A DNA stretch of 5,981 nt from positions 1 through 5,981 of the forward strand of contig JAGVHJ010000172.1 of the NCBI GenBank assembly GCA_020056645.1. Direction: 5' to 3'. This document shows positions 1 to 5,949 of this stretch, piece after piece (position 1 is the stretch's first letter; every line of letters starts with the position of its first letter). A program made the translations under genes and the position numbers. The notes below the pieces were generated by a model. The model made no database searches. It was not told the origin of the DNA and saw only the letters and a program-made list of their open reading frames with translations. The DNA comes from Desulfobacterales bacterium (GTDB lineage Bacteria > Desulfobacterota > Desulfobacteria > Desulfobacterales > JAHIVH01).

Positions 1-335
1 ATAGCCTCGCTTTCCAAGGGCGCCTCGTTTGATTGAGGCTCTTCCTGGGAGAGCGGAGGCGGTTGGGTAAACGAAGGCTCAAAAGAGGCTCCTGAATCTG
101 ATTGATCCTTTTCTTTCTGGTACATAAGGACGAACCGATCCTCCGGGGCCATCTTTTTCTTTTCATACAAGGGTTGAAACGACGCCTTAAGATCGATTCC
201 CTTATTCTCCGACGCCTGGTCACGCTCGGTTTCGATTTTCTCAAATGTCCGGATATCCCAAGCGACCCACTCCTCCGTCGAAGCGTCACCGGCATTCTTT
301 GCTTTTTTATTGGATACTCGATCAGACAAGGACAT
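1..335 (-). CDS. fliH: FliH, flagellar export ATPase regulator (partial, N-terminal 111 codons)
   Basis: The gene enters from fliG and runs off the left edge with no stop, so only the N-terminal 111 codons are visible. FliH dimers bind the export ATPase FliI and dock it to the C-ring protein FliN and the export gate protein FlhA. Residues 23-26 read WVAW, matching the WxxW motif that enterobacterial FliH uses for FliN/FlhA docking. Residues 30-75 are highly charged, and a Pro/Gln/Glu-rich stretch follows near residues 90-105, as in the variable FliH N-terminus. The conserved FliI-binding C-terminal half is outside the window. Two adjacent in-frame ATGs exist (338 and 335). I chose 335 because AAAGGA at 343-348 lies 7 nt upstream of it, against 4 nt for 338. 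The start lies inside the fliG 3' end (14 nt overlap), implying translational coupling. Identification rests on position after fliG plus the WxxW motif. Confidence 0.85.
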   Translation of the reverse strand, partial: MSLSDRVSNKKAKNAGDASTEEWVAWDIRTFEKIETERDQASENKGIDLKASFQPLYEKKKMAPEDRFVLMYQKEKDQSDSGASFEPSFTQPPPLSQEEPQSNEAPLESEA

Positions 336-1344
336 CATCCTTTCCTTTGCCGCCCAGGCTGATGGTTCCTTCAGCCTCCAGCTCCTTGGCCGCGTTTACA
401 ATGGCCTGCTGGGCCTCCTCCACCTCGGATAGTTTGGTCGGCCCCATGACCTCCAAATCCTCCTTCAGCATTTCAACGGCTCTGGAAGAAAGATTTTTGA
501 ATAGTTTTTCCCGCATCTCCTCACTGGCTGTTTTCAGGGCAAGGGTCAGCTGGCTGCTCTCGACCTTTTTCAAAATCTCCCTGAACCCCTTGTCGTCCAC
601 ACGGAGAAGATCCTCAAAGACAAACATCATGGCCCTGATGTCCGCCGCCATTTCGGCATGTTCCTCTTCGATGGCTTCCATGATGATCTCTTCCGAGGCC
701 TTGTCCAGACCGTTAATAATATCCACCAACACCTGAACGCCGCCCGCTTTTCCTCCAGAACCGCCGAGGGTGCTCAGCTCCTCTTTCAGGGCCTCGTCCA
801 CGGCTCTTACAATCTCTTCGGGCACCTGCCCCAAATGGGCGATTCTCATGGCGATCTCCCCCTTTTGATCATCCGGAAGCGACGACATAATCTCCGACGC
901 GATATCCGACGGCAAATGAGCGAGAATCATGGCGATTGTCTGGGGATGCTCGGATTCAATATAGTTGGAAAGGGCGTGCACATCCACCTTGCGGCTCCAG
1001 TCAAAGGGAAGGTCTCGTTTTGCAGCTTCGATGTCTTCAAAAATAGAGGCGGCGAAATCATTACCCAAGGCGTTGCCGATGACCTTCTTTGAAAAGGAGC
1101 CCCCTTCCACCACAAGCTTCATGTTTCCTTCGAAACTCACCACGAACTCCTTTGAGACCGTATCCAGCTCTTCGGGGGTGATGTGATCGATCTCCGCCAT
1201 AATTGAGGCCACTTGTTTAATTTCCCGATTGGTCATCCGTTTGAAAATTTTTGAAGCGTACTCTTCTCCCATGGCGAGAAGAAAGATGGCCGTCTTCCTA
1301 GGGCCTGTCATCTTGGCTGTTTTTCCATCTGTTTTTTCTTCCAT
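322..1344 (-). CDS. fliG: FliG, flagellar motor switch / rotor torque protein
   Basis: FliG sits on the cytoplasmic face of the MS ring, binds FliF through its N-terminal domain, binds FliM through its middle and C-terminal domains, and interacts with the MotA stator. The 340 aa length is normal for the family. An N-terminal domain covers about residues 10-105. The middle armadillo domain carries the EHPQ motif at 132-135. A Gly-rich linker lies at 194-202, the hinge motif MFVF at 240-243, and the C-terminal torque domain covers about 245-330. By alignment to remembered E. coli FliG, the torque-helix charges K264, R281, D288, D289 and R297 correspond here to K271, R288, E295, D296 and K304, so all charges are kept with two conservative swaps. 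The start has GGAG at 1350-1353, 5 nt upstream, and lies 11 nt after the fliF stop. The 3' end overlaps the fliH start. Confidence 0.98.
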   Translation of the reverse strand: MEEKTDGKTAKMTGPRKTAIFLLAMGEEYASKIFKRMTNREIKQVASIMAEIDHITPEELDTVSKEFVVSFEGNMKLVVEGGSFSKKVIGNALGNDFAASIFEDIEAAKRDLPFDWSRKVDVHALSNYIESEHPQTIAMILAHLPSDIASEIMSSLPDDQKGEIAMRIAHLGQVPEEIVRAVDEALKEELSTLGGSGGKAGGVQVLVDIINGLDKASEEIIMEAIEEEHAEMAADIRAMMFVFEDLLRVDDKGFREILKKVESSQLTLALKTASEEMREKLFKNLSSRAVEMLKEDLEVMGPTKLSEVEEAQQAIVNAAKELEAEGTISLGGKGKDDVLV

Positions 1345-1355
1345 GAGTTCTCCCC

Positions 1356-2960
1356 CTATTCGGTGTCTTTCAACCAGCCCCTCAATATGTTCGCCGCCCT
1401 CTCCACATCATCTTCCGCCAAAAAGACTGCTTTCTCACGGGGAGACATGGTGTCCAGGCTGGGAAGCTCTTGTTTCTGGGAGGGATCAAGAATCGGCAAC
1501 CCATCCTCTCCGATCAAAGGCACCTCCGGCTCGGCTCCCCCGGCTTGAATCTCTTTGACTGTCTTCACCAGTGGCCTGACAACAAAGAAAAATAAAATCA
1601 GAACAAAAACAATATTGGCTACCATGCGTCCATACTCTTTAAAAAAATCCTTGACAAGGGAAGAGGCTTCCGTTGAGGCCATCTCCATCTGGGAGAAGGG
1701 GAACGATTCCACGGTCACTTGGTCTCCCCGATTTTCGTCATACCCCATAGCCTTTTCCACAATGGCTTTAAACTGAGCCATTTCCGCATTGGTCCTCGGA
1801 ACATATTTCTGAACGCGTTCGCCGCTCTTCCCGGTTTCATAAGCATAAGCGCCGTTAACCACCGCCGCCACGGAAAGCCGTGTGAGGACCGCAAGGGGCT
1901 TCACCTTCTGCCGGGTCAACTTGCTCAATTCATAGTTCACCGTGTCGTCATTGGAGTCACACTTTTCAGCCGCCGCCGCTGCCGCTCCCGCACCCGGCGG
2001 CGGTGTCACGGGATTGACGCTAGAGACTATGCCAGCCCCATCCCCCTGCTTTTCTAAATTTTTCGTCGTTGTTTTCCGGCTCCTCACAAAGGGCGTGTTT
2101 CTCTCCTCCGGGTCAAAGATCTCCTCCTGAGTGGTCTGTTGGGTGAAATCCATCTCAGCGGAAACCCTCACGATCGCATTATCCATTCCAACGATCCGTT
2201 CAAGCATGGTTTGAATCTGCTCGGCATAAGTCTGTTCAATATGGGCCTTGTATGTCAGTTGGGTTTTCGCCCGGTCATCGGTCAATTTCTGGGTCTGTTC
2301 ATCTTCTGAGGGGTGTTTGAAGAGAACCCGGCCCGTAGTGTCCACAATCGAAATCATCTGGGGAGTTAAATCCTCCACGGAACTCGCCACCAGATGGACG
2401 ATCGACTGAATATTTTTCTCATTAAGCTCGGATTTCAATTTCAACAGAACGGAGGCCGACGCGGGTTTGGACTCTTCGATAAATACCGAATCTTTCGGGA
2501 GAACGATCATCACCTTGGCCTCCTCGACCTGATCAAAGGCCTGAATGGTTCTCGATAGTTCTCCCTGAAGCGCCCGCTGCCGGTTCAGTTTCTGAACGAA
2601 CTCGGTGGTGCCGAAATCGGACTCGTCAAAAATTTCATATCCCACAAAGCCCCCCTTGGGGATACCATCGGCGGCCAGGGCGAGCCGTAAGTCATACACC
2701 TTGTTCGATGGCACCGTTATCACGTTGCCATTCCCCTCGATCTTATAGGGAACCCGCTTTTCCTGGAGCTTTGTGGTGATGGCCGCCGCGTCTTCCGGAA
2801 CAAGATTGGTGAACAACGGTTGAAATTCAATTTTATTCGCCCACATGAACATGGTGAGAAAACCCGCGATGACCACCACGATCATGACGCCGGTCACTAT
2901 TTTCCGGGAAAGCGGCATGTTCTTGTAGATATTTATAATTTGCTCAATTAAGGTATTCAT
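1356..2960 (-). CDS. fliF: FliF, flagellar MS-ring protein
   Basis: FliF oligomerises in the inner membrane into the MS ring, the base on which rotor, rod and export apparatus assemble. The 534 aa length fits the family. There are two membrane segments, about residues 20-41 and 446-466, with a large periplasmic region between them. The conserved ring-building region includes YEIFDESDFGTTEF at 108-121 and the following QKLNRQRALQGELSRTI. A second conserved block, DFTQQTTQEEIFDPE, lies at 271-285. Residues 319-338 form a Pro/Gly/Ala-rich loop ending in a single Cys (C334), in the variable beta-collar region. The C-terminal tail, about 500-534, is the acidic/amphipathic FliG-binding segment. An in-frame stop shortly upstream leaves ATG 2960 as the only good start, although no strong Shine-Dalgarno is visible. 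It follows fliE by 82 bp and precedes fliG by 11 bp. Confidence 0.98.
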   Translation of the reverse strand: MNTLIEQIINIYKNMPLSRKIVTGVMIVVVIAGFLTMFMWANKIEFQPLFTNLVPEDAAAITTKLQEKRVPYKIEGNGNVITVPSNKVYDLRLALAADGIPKGGFVGYEIFDESDFGTTEFVQKLNRQRALQGELSRTIQAFDQVEEAKVMIVLPKDSVFIEESKPASASVLLKLKSELNEKNIQSIVHLVASSVEDLTPQMISIVDTTGRVLFKHPSEDEQTQKLTDDRAKTQLTYKAHIEQTYAEQIQTMLERIVGMDNAIVRVSAEMDFTQQTTQEEIFDPEERNTPFVRSRKTTTKNLEKQGDGAGIVSSVNPVTPPPGAGAAAAAAEKCDSNDDTVNYELSKLTRQKVKPLAVLTRLSVAAVVNGAYAYETGKSGERVQKYVPRTNAEMAQFKAIVEKAMGYDENRGDQVTVESFPFSQMEMASTEASSLVKDFFKEYGRMVANIVFVLILFFFVVRPLVKTVKEIQAGGAEPEVPLIGEDGLPILDPSQKQELPSLDTMSPREKAVFLAEDDVERAANILRGWLKDTE

Positions 2961-3042
2961 ATCGTCTGGCTTCGCCTGTTTTTCGATGTCGGTCCATTAA
3001 CAAAAGCATCCATCGGTCAAGGGCCTTTTCCAGTGGGAAGAT

Positions 3043-3339
3043 TCAGAACTGCATGTGCATGATTTCATTGTAAGCAGCCATCACCTTGGTCCTGACCTGC
3101 GCCAAAAGCCTCAAGGAGGTGTCAGCCTCCTGGATGGCGATCATCCCTTCATGAATCCCCATCTCTCCCCTGATAACTTTTTCGATGGCCTGATCCGACG
3201 TGTGATGCAGATCGTTGACCTCCTTGATCGCCCCTTTCAGGCGCTCCTCAAAACTCGGCCCGGCGGTTTTCTTATTCCTGTTGAGCAGCTGGTCGTTCAA
3301 GGAAAGCTTTCCGGTTATCTTCAACTCATCCATCGCCAT
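3043..3339 (-). CDS. fliE: FliE, hook-basal body / MS ring-rod junction protein
   Basis: FliE is a small export substrate that links the MS ring to the proximal rod and is needed early in axial assembly. This 98 aa protein is close to the usual length of about 100 aa. The N-terminus is variable. The conserved region runs from SFEERLKGAIKEVNDL at 29-44 to the C-terminal AYNEIMHMQF at 89-98, matching the AYxEIMxMxx ending typical of FliE. Two starts are possible. The first ATG (3339) has GAGG at 3350-3353 with a 10 nt spacer. The ATG of Met3 (3333, giving MDELK) has GGAG at 3342-3345 with an 8 nt spacer. I keep the longer form, but the shorter is about equally likely. It lies between flgC (67 bp upstream) and fliF (82 bp downstream), the standard position. 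Confidence 0.96.
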   Translation of the reverse strand: MAMDELKITGKLSLNDQLLNRNKKTAGPSFEERLKGAIKEVNDLHHTSDQAIEKVIRGEMGIHEGMIAIQEADTSLRLLAQVRTKVMAAYNEIMHMQF

Positions 3340-3406
3340 GTCTCCCCGTCCTCATCGTTTTACTATTTCATCCCAAAAAAAGAGCGGCCTCCCCACGAGA
3401 GTAAGC

Positions 3407-3922
3407 CTATTTTCCAATCTCGAGAGCTTTTAATATCATGCTCTTGGTATTTGAGAGGGCCGTCACATTGGCGTCATAGGCTCTTCTCGCCACAATCATA
3501 TCCGCCATCTCCGTCAAATAATCCACGTTGGGCATCGCCACATACCCCGTGACCGGGTCCGCATCCGGATGGTTGGGATTGTAGACAAGTCTGAAATCTT
3601 CCGGTGACTCCACGATTTCGGTCACGGCGACCCCCAAATGCTCCTCTTCCTTGCCCTCCGGATCACAGGGCGTTTTACATTGAAGCTCCTTGCCGGAAGC
3701 GCCTTTCCCTGGACAACAGCCGGTCATCTCCTGACCGGCAAGAATTTGTTCAAAACTTTCCATGGGCTTTCCTTCCAATACCACCATTTTCCGTTTATAG
3801 GGCCCGCCTTCTTTCGTTCTTGTGGTTTCACTGTTCGCCAGGTTCTCGGCGATCACATTCATCTTAGTGCGCTGGGCCGAAAGACCGGTGGCGCTAATCT
3901 TCATCGAGTTCATCAATTCCAT
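3407..3922 (-). CDS. flgC: FlgC, proximal rod protein with a cysteine-rich insertion
   Basis: FlgC is a proximal rod component exported through the flagellar type III apparatus and placed in the periplasm. Its N-terminal rod signature runs from SATGLSAQ (10-17) through NVIAENLANSETT (22-34) to PYKRKMVVLE (41-50). The C-terminal part has GYVAMPNVDYLTEMADMIVARRAYDAN (126-152, recognisable in pieces) and ends NTKSMILKALEIGK, as expected for a coiled-coil rod terminus. At 171 aa it is longer than the roughly 134-150 aa common in the family. The excess is an insertion at about residues 64-97 holding all four cysteines (C69, C70, C82, C86) and an acidic/lysine-rich end. Reading frame and flanking homology are intact on both sides, so it is not a frameshift. 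Its ATG shares one base with the flgB stop, and a perfect AAGGAGG lies 6 nt upstream. Confidence 0.96.
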   Translation of the reverse strand: MELMNSMKISATGLSAQRTKMNVIAENLANSETTRTKEGGPYKRKMVVLEGKPMESFEQILAGQEMTGCCPGKGASGKELQCKTPCDPEGKEEEHLGVAVTEIVESPEDFRLVYNPNHPDADPVTGYVAMPNVDYLTEMADMIVARRAYDANVTALSNTKSMILKALEIGK

Positions 3923-4335
3923 TATTTTCCTCCTTCGCTGAGGGTGTATTGCAGAATGCCGATTTTCCGCAAAAGCATTTCCGCCGCCGTCCGATACTGG
4001 ATATTGTTTTCAACAAGGTTTGACATTTCCCGGTCTATATCCACCGAGTCGAGATGATACTCGTCGGCCTCATCCATGATTTGACCGGGCATCCGCAAAG
4101 AAGCGGACTCGTTCGCCTCCGTGAAATGATCCGGATGGGTGAGTGTCAGATAGGATGGCTCAGGATCTTTCATGGCCGTATCAAGGGTTTTCTGAAAATC
4201 GATATCCCTGGGCTTATAACCGATCGTATCCATGTTGGCGATATTTCCCGTGATCAGGTTGTGCCTTCTCGCCGAAATATCCATGGAGCGGCTTAAAAAT
4301 TGGTGGGTTTTGTCAAAAGGAAACTGCGCCTTCAT
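3922..4335 (-). CDS. flgB: FlgB, proximal rod protein
   Basis: FlgB is the proximal rod protein next to FliE and is exported by the flagellar type III system without a cleaved signal. The 137 aa length is typical. The N-terminal rod motif runs through ARRHNLITGNIANMDTIGYK (residues 22-41) and continues into PRDIDFQ, the classic NIANxxTxGYK pattern of rod and hook proteins. The C-terminal helix DIDREMSNLVENNIQYRTA (99-117) followed by LLRKIGILQYTL is the conserved FlgB ending. The start is set by GAGG at 4341-4344, 5 nt upstream. It is the first gene of the structural operon, placed directly behind a sigma-54-type promoter. Its stop overlaps the flgC start by one base. Confidence 0.97.
   Translation of the reverse strand: MKAQFPFDKTHQFLSRSMDISARRHNLITGNIANMDTIGYKPRDIDFQKTLDTAMKDPEPSYLTLTHPDHFTEANESASLRMPGQIMDEADEYHLDSVDIDREMSNLVENNIQYRTAAEMLLRKIGILQYTLSEGGK
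3929..3935 (-). promoter_or_regulatory. Strong Shine-Dalgarno for flgC inside the flgB 3' end
   Basis: On the minus strand this reads AAGGAGG, 6 nt before the flgC ATG and within the last codons of flgB. The stop/start junction is TAATG, with the A at 3922 shared. This fixes the flgC start and indicates coupled translation of the two rod genes. Confidence 0.85.
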
Positions 4336-4364
4336 ACACGCCTCTTTTTTGCTTAAACCTTCTG

Positions 4365-4391
4365 TTTACAAAGTGATATGGCATTTGTAAA
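4365..4391. repeat. Perfect 8-bp dyad in the flgB leader
   Basis: TTTACAAA and TTTGTAAA are exact inverse complements separated by 11 bp. On the coding (minus) strand they span roughly -3 to +24 relative to the start expected from the sigma-54 element. The dyad could be an operator for the neighbouring activator or another regulator, or it could form a small hairpin at the 5' end of the flgB mRNA. The sequence alone does not decide between these. Confidence 0.6.
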
Positions 4392-4397
4392 AAAGAA

Positions 4398-4415
4398 AAG
4401 CAAAATGCATGCCTT
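4398..4415 (-). promoter_or_regulatory. Sigma-54 (-24/-12) promoter for flgBC-fliEFGH
   Basis: The minus strand reads AAGGCATGCATTTTGCTT. The invariant GG (4413-4412) and GC (4401-4400) are separated by exactly 10 bp, as sigma-54 (RpoN) promoters require. The GGCATG and TTTTGCT flanks match the TGGCACG-N4-TTGCW consensus well, with the T before GG replaced by A. The element begins 6 bp after the stop codon of a sigma-54 activator gene and lies 63 bp upstream of the flgB start codon. Transcription would start near 4388, giving a leader of about 50 nt. Spacing, location and partner gene all agree. No experimental support is available here. Confidence 0.75.
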
Positions 4416-4421
4416 AAATGG

Positions 4422-5786
4422 CTATTCCATATTTTTTTGGTATTCGTTCAGCTTGTTTCTGAGGGTCCGGACGCTGATTCCTAAAATCTTGGCTGCGTGG
4501 GTTCTGTTTCCGCTTGTTTTATCGAGGGCCTGAAATATCAGTTTCTTTTCCACATCCTTCAAAGGGCCAGGCTCTAAATCACCGGGAAAATCGATGCCGC
4601 TATCGGGAAGAATCAACGCCTCCTCATCAGAGGGTTCGTCGAGATAGAGATCCTTTTCCTCGATGAAATCACTCTGGGCCAAGAGCACGGCCCGCTGAAT
4701 AATATTCTCCATTTCCCTAACATTGCCTTTAAAGGGAAGGGTTTCCAGCCGCACCATGGCTGTTTTTGTCAATCCCTTGACGTTCCGTCCGTCAATCCCG
4801 TTGTATTTTTCGATAAAATGCCGGGAAAGCAGGGGAATGTCTCCCTTGCGCAGTCTCAAGGGGGGAATCCTGACCGGGATCACGTTCAAACGATAGTATA
4901 GATCCTCCCGGAAGTCACCCCCATCGATGGATTCTCGGATATCCCGGTTGGTGGTCGCGATCACCCGGACATCAACCTTCACCGGCGCTGAACCGCCGAC
5001 CCGGTCCACCATTTTTTCCTGAAGCACGCGGAGCAGTTTGGATTGCAGGTGGTACTGCATTTCTGTGATCTCATCGAGAAGAAGGGTGCCGCCGTCGGCC
5101 AGCTCGAATTTACCGGGTTTCTTAGACACGGCCCCTGTGAACGCTCCCTTTTCATGACCGAACAGCTCGCTCTCAAGAAGCGTCTCCGGAAGGGCCGCGC
5201 AATTAACCGCGACAAACGGGGCTCGGCATCGTCTGCTGTTTTCATGGATAAACCGTGCAAAAAGTTCTTTTCCCGTCCCGCTCTCCCCCTGGATAAGGAC
5301 CGACGCCGTGCTGTCGGCGATTTGACTCACCATATCAAGAAGCTTTTTAATCCCGGGATCTGCGGTCACGATATGGGTTTTTTCGGTTTTCTGATGCCTG
5401 CTCTCGATGATTTCATCTGCATTAAAAAAGGCTTTTTCGGTGATGAGCCGCAACTGAAGCGGGTCGACAGGCTTGGTCAGATAATCGAAGGCCCCCTGCT
5501 TCATCAAGTCAACCGCATCTTCCACACAGGGCCTGCCTGAAATAAACAAAATCTTGATCCCATCGGTTTCGTTTTTTAAATTTTCAAGCAGAGCCGCCGC
5601 AGATGTGTTGGATATCTCACAGCTTGCGATAACAAGTCCGAATGGGGAGAGCCTGATCTTTGAAAGAGCGTCTATCGCATCATGGGCTGTCGTCACATGA
5701 TAGCCCCAGTTTTCGATTTCATGGCATAGGGCGGATCGCTCTCTCAAATCATCTTCAATGAAAAGGATTTCTCGTTTTTCGCTCAT
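4422..5786 (-). CDS. Sigma-54-dependent activator of the NtrC/FlrC family with degenerate receiver domain
   Basis: This is a bacterial enhancer-binding protein that uses ATP hydrolysis to open sigma-54 promoters, 454 aa with the usual three domains. The receiver covers about residues 5-120: the acidic pocket E11-D12-D13, S83 and K105 (in TKP) are present, but the phosphoacceptor position is Ser (S55). The AAA+ domain covers about 140-380: Walker A GESGTGKE at 167-174, sigma-54 contact loop GAFTGA at 214-219, Walker B LLLDE at 235-239, sensor I ATTNRD at 277-282, arginine-finger region around R293-R299, and sensor II GNVREMEN at 354-361. A Fis-type helix-turn-helix ends the protein (about 411-448). 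An in-frame TGA seven codons upstream confines the start to ATG 5786, with only a weak ribosome binding site. Its place before a sigma-54 promoter and flgB suggests a flagellar activator like FlrC/FleR. No partner kinase is in the window. Confidence 0.93.
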   Translation of the reverse strand: MSEKREILFIEDDLRERSALCHEIENWGYHVTTAHDAIDALSKIRLSPFGLVIASCEISNTSAAALLENLKNETDGIKILFISGRPCVEDAVDLMKQGAFDYLTKPVDPLQLRLITEKAFFNADEIIESRHQKTEKTHIVTADPGIKKLLDMVSQIADSTASVLIQGESGTGKELFARFIHENSRRCRAPFVAVNCAALPETLLESELFGHEKGAFTGAVSKKPGKFELADGGTLLLDEITEMQYHLQSKLLRVLQEKMVDRVGGSAPVKVDVRVIATTNRDIRESIDGGDFREDLYYRLNVIPVRIPPLRLRKGDIPLLSRHFIEKYNGIDGRNVKGLTKTAMVRLETLPFKGNVREMENIIQRAVLLAQSDFIEEKDLYLDEPSDEEALILPDSGIDFPGDLEPGPLKDVEKKLIFQALDKTSGNRTHAAKILGISVRTLRNKLNEYQKNME

Positions 5787-5841
5787 ATGGATATCTTTTG
5801 CCGGTCAATTTTTATGGGGAAAAAACGGTTAAAAACACCTT

Positions 5842-5870
5842 ACTATGGACCAACCCAACATACAATACAA
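5842..5870 (-). promoter_or_regulatory. Weak sigma-70-like promoter for the activator gene
   Basis: On the minus strand TTGTAT (5870-5865) and CATAGT (5847-5842) are separated by 17 bp, each matching four of six consensus bases. It lies about 55 bp upstream of the activator start codon. No GG-N10-GC sigma-54 element was found in this leader, so a housekeeping promoter would be expected somewhere here. Matches this weak also occur by chance. Confidence 0.25.
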
Positions 5871-5882
5871 CAGACGATTTCA

Positions 5883-5924
5883 GGCAGGGGAATCGCATGT
5901 AGGATTCGCCTTGACGGCCCTGCC
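5883..5924. repeat. Nested inverted repeat in the activator leader
   Basis: The outer arms GGCAGGG (5883-5889) and CCCTGCC (5918-5924) are perfect inverse complements. Directly inside the left arm, GAATC (5890-5894) pairs with GATTC (5903-5907) around an 8-nt loop. A 10-nt single-sided bulge (5908-5917) separates the two stems on the other side. The result is a 12-bp interrupted stem in otherwise non-coding DNA. It could be an RNA structure, an operator or part of a dispersed intergenic repeat. No T-run follows on either strand, so it is not a simple terminator. Confidence 0.5.
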
Positions 5925-5930
5925 GGGAGC

Positions 5931-5949
5931 CAACCTTTTGAAAAGGTTG
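5931..5949. repeat. Near-perfect palindrome at the right edge
   Basis: CAACCTTTT, a single G, then AAAAGGTTG give two perfect 9-bp arms. Another AAAAGGTT-like copy (AAAAAAGGTT) lies at 5961-5970. The region is non-coding. It lacks a T-run after the stem on either strand, so an intrinsic terminator is not supported. A protein-binding palindrome or a dispersed repeat is possible. Confidence 0.55.

Noticed and set aside
245..736. 163-codon plus-strand open frame
   Set aside because: It lies entirely antisense to fliG and fliH, has Ser/Leu-rich low-complexity composition, and shows no recognisable domain. It is a shadow of real coding sequence.
2961..3042. Second sigma-54 promoter in the fliE-fliF gap
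   Set aside because: TGGAAAAGGCCCTTGAC resembles the pattern but has TG rather than GC at the -12 position.
3372..3398. Possible terminator between flgC and fliE (T-run on the coding strand at 3381-3375)
   Set aside because: The only hairpin before the T-run has three good pairs plus G-U wobbles. It is too weak to call a terminator, and the operon continues downstream.
3055..3552. 165-codon plus-strand open frame across fliE and flgC
   Set aside because: It is antisense to two well-identified genes and the spacer between them, with no domain or credible start signal.
3632..3733. FlgC insertion considered as a frameshift artefact
   Set aside because: Conserved FlgC sequence continues in the same frame on both sides and there is no stop, so it is a true in-frame insertion.
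4979..5260. 93-codon minus-strand frame within the activator gene
   Set aside because: It is an alternative frame of the same strand covering Walker B and GAFTGA coding DNA. The main frame is clearly the real one.
5043..5540. 165-codon plus-strand open frame inside the activator gene
   Set aside because: It is antisense to the conserved AAA+ domain, whose motifs fully explain the sequence.
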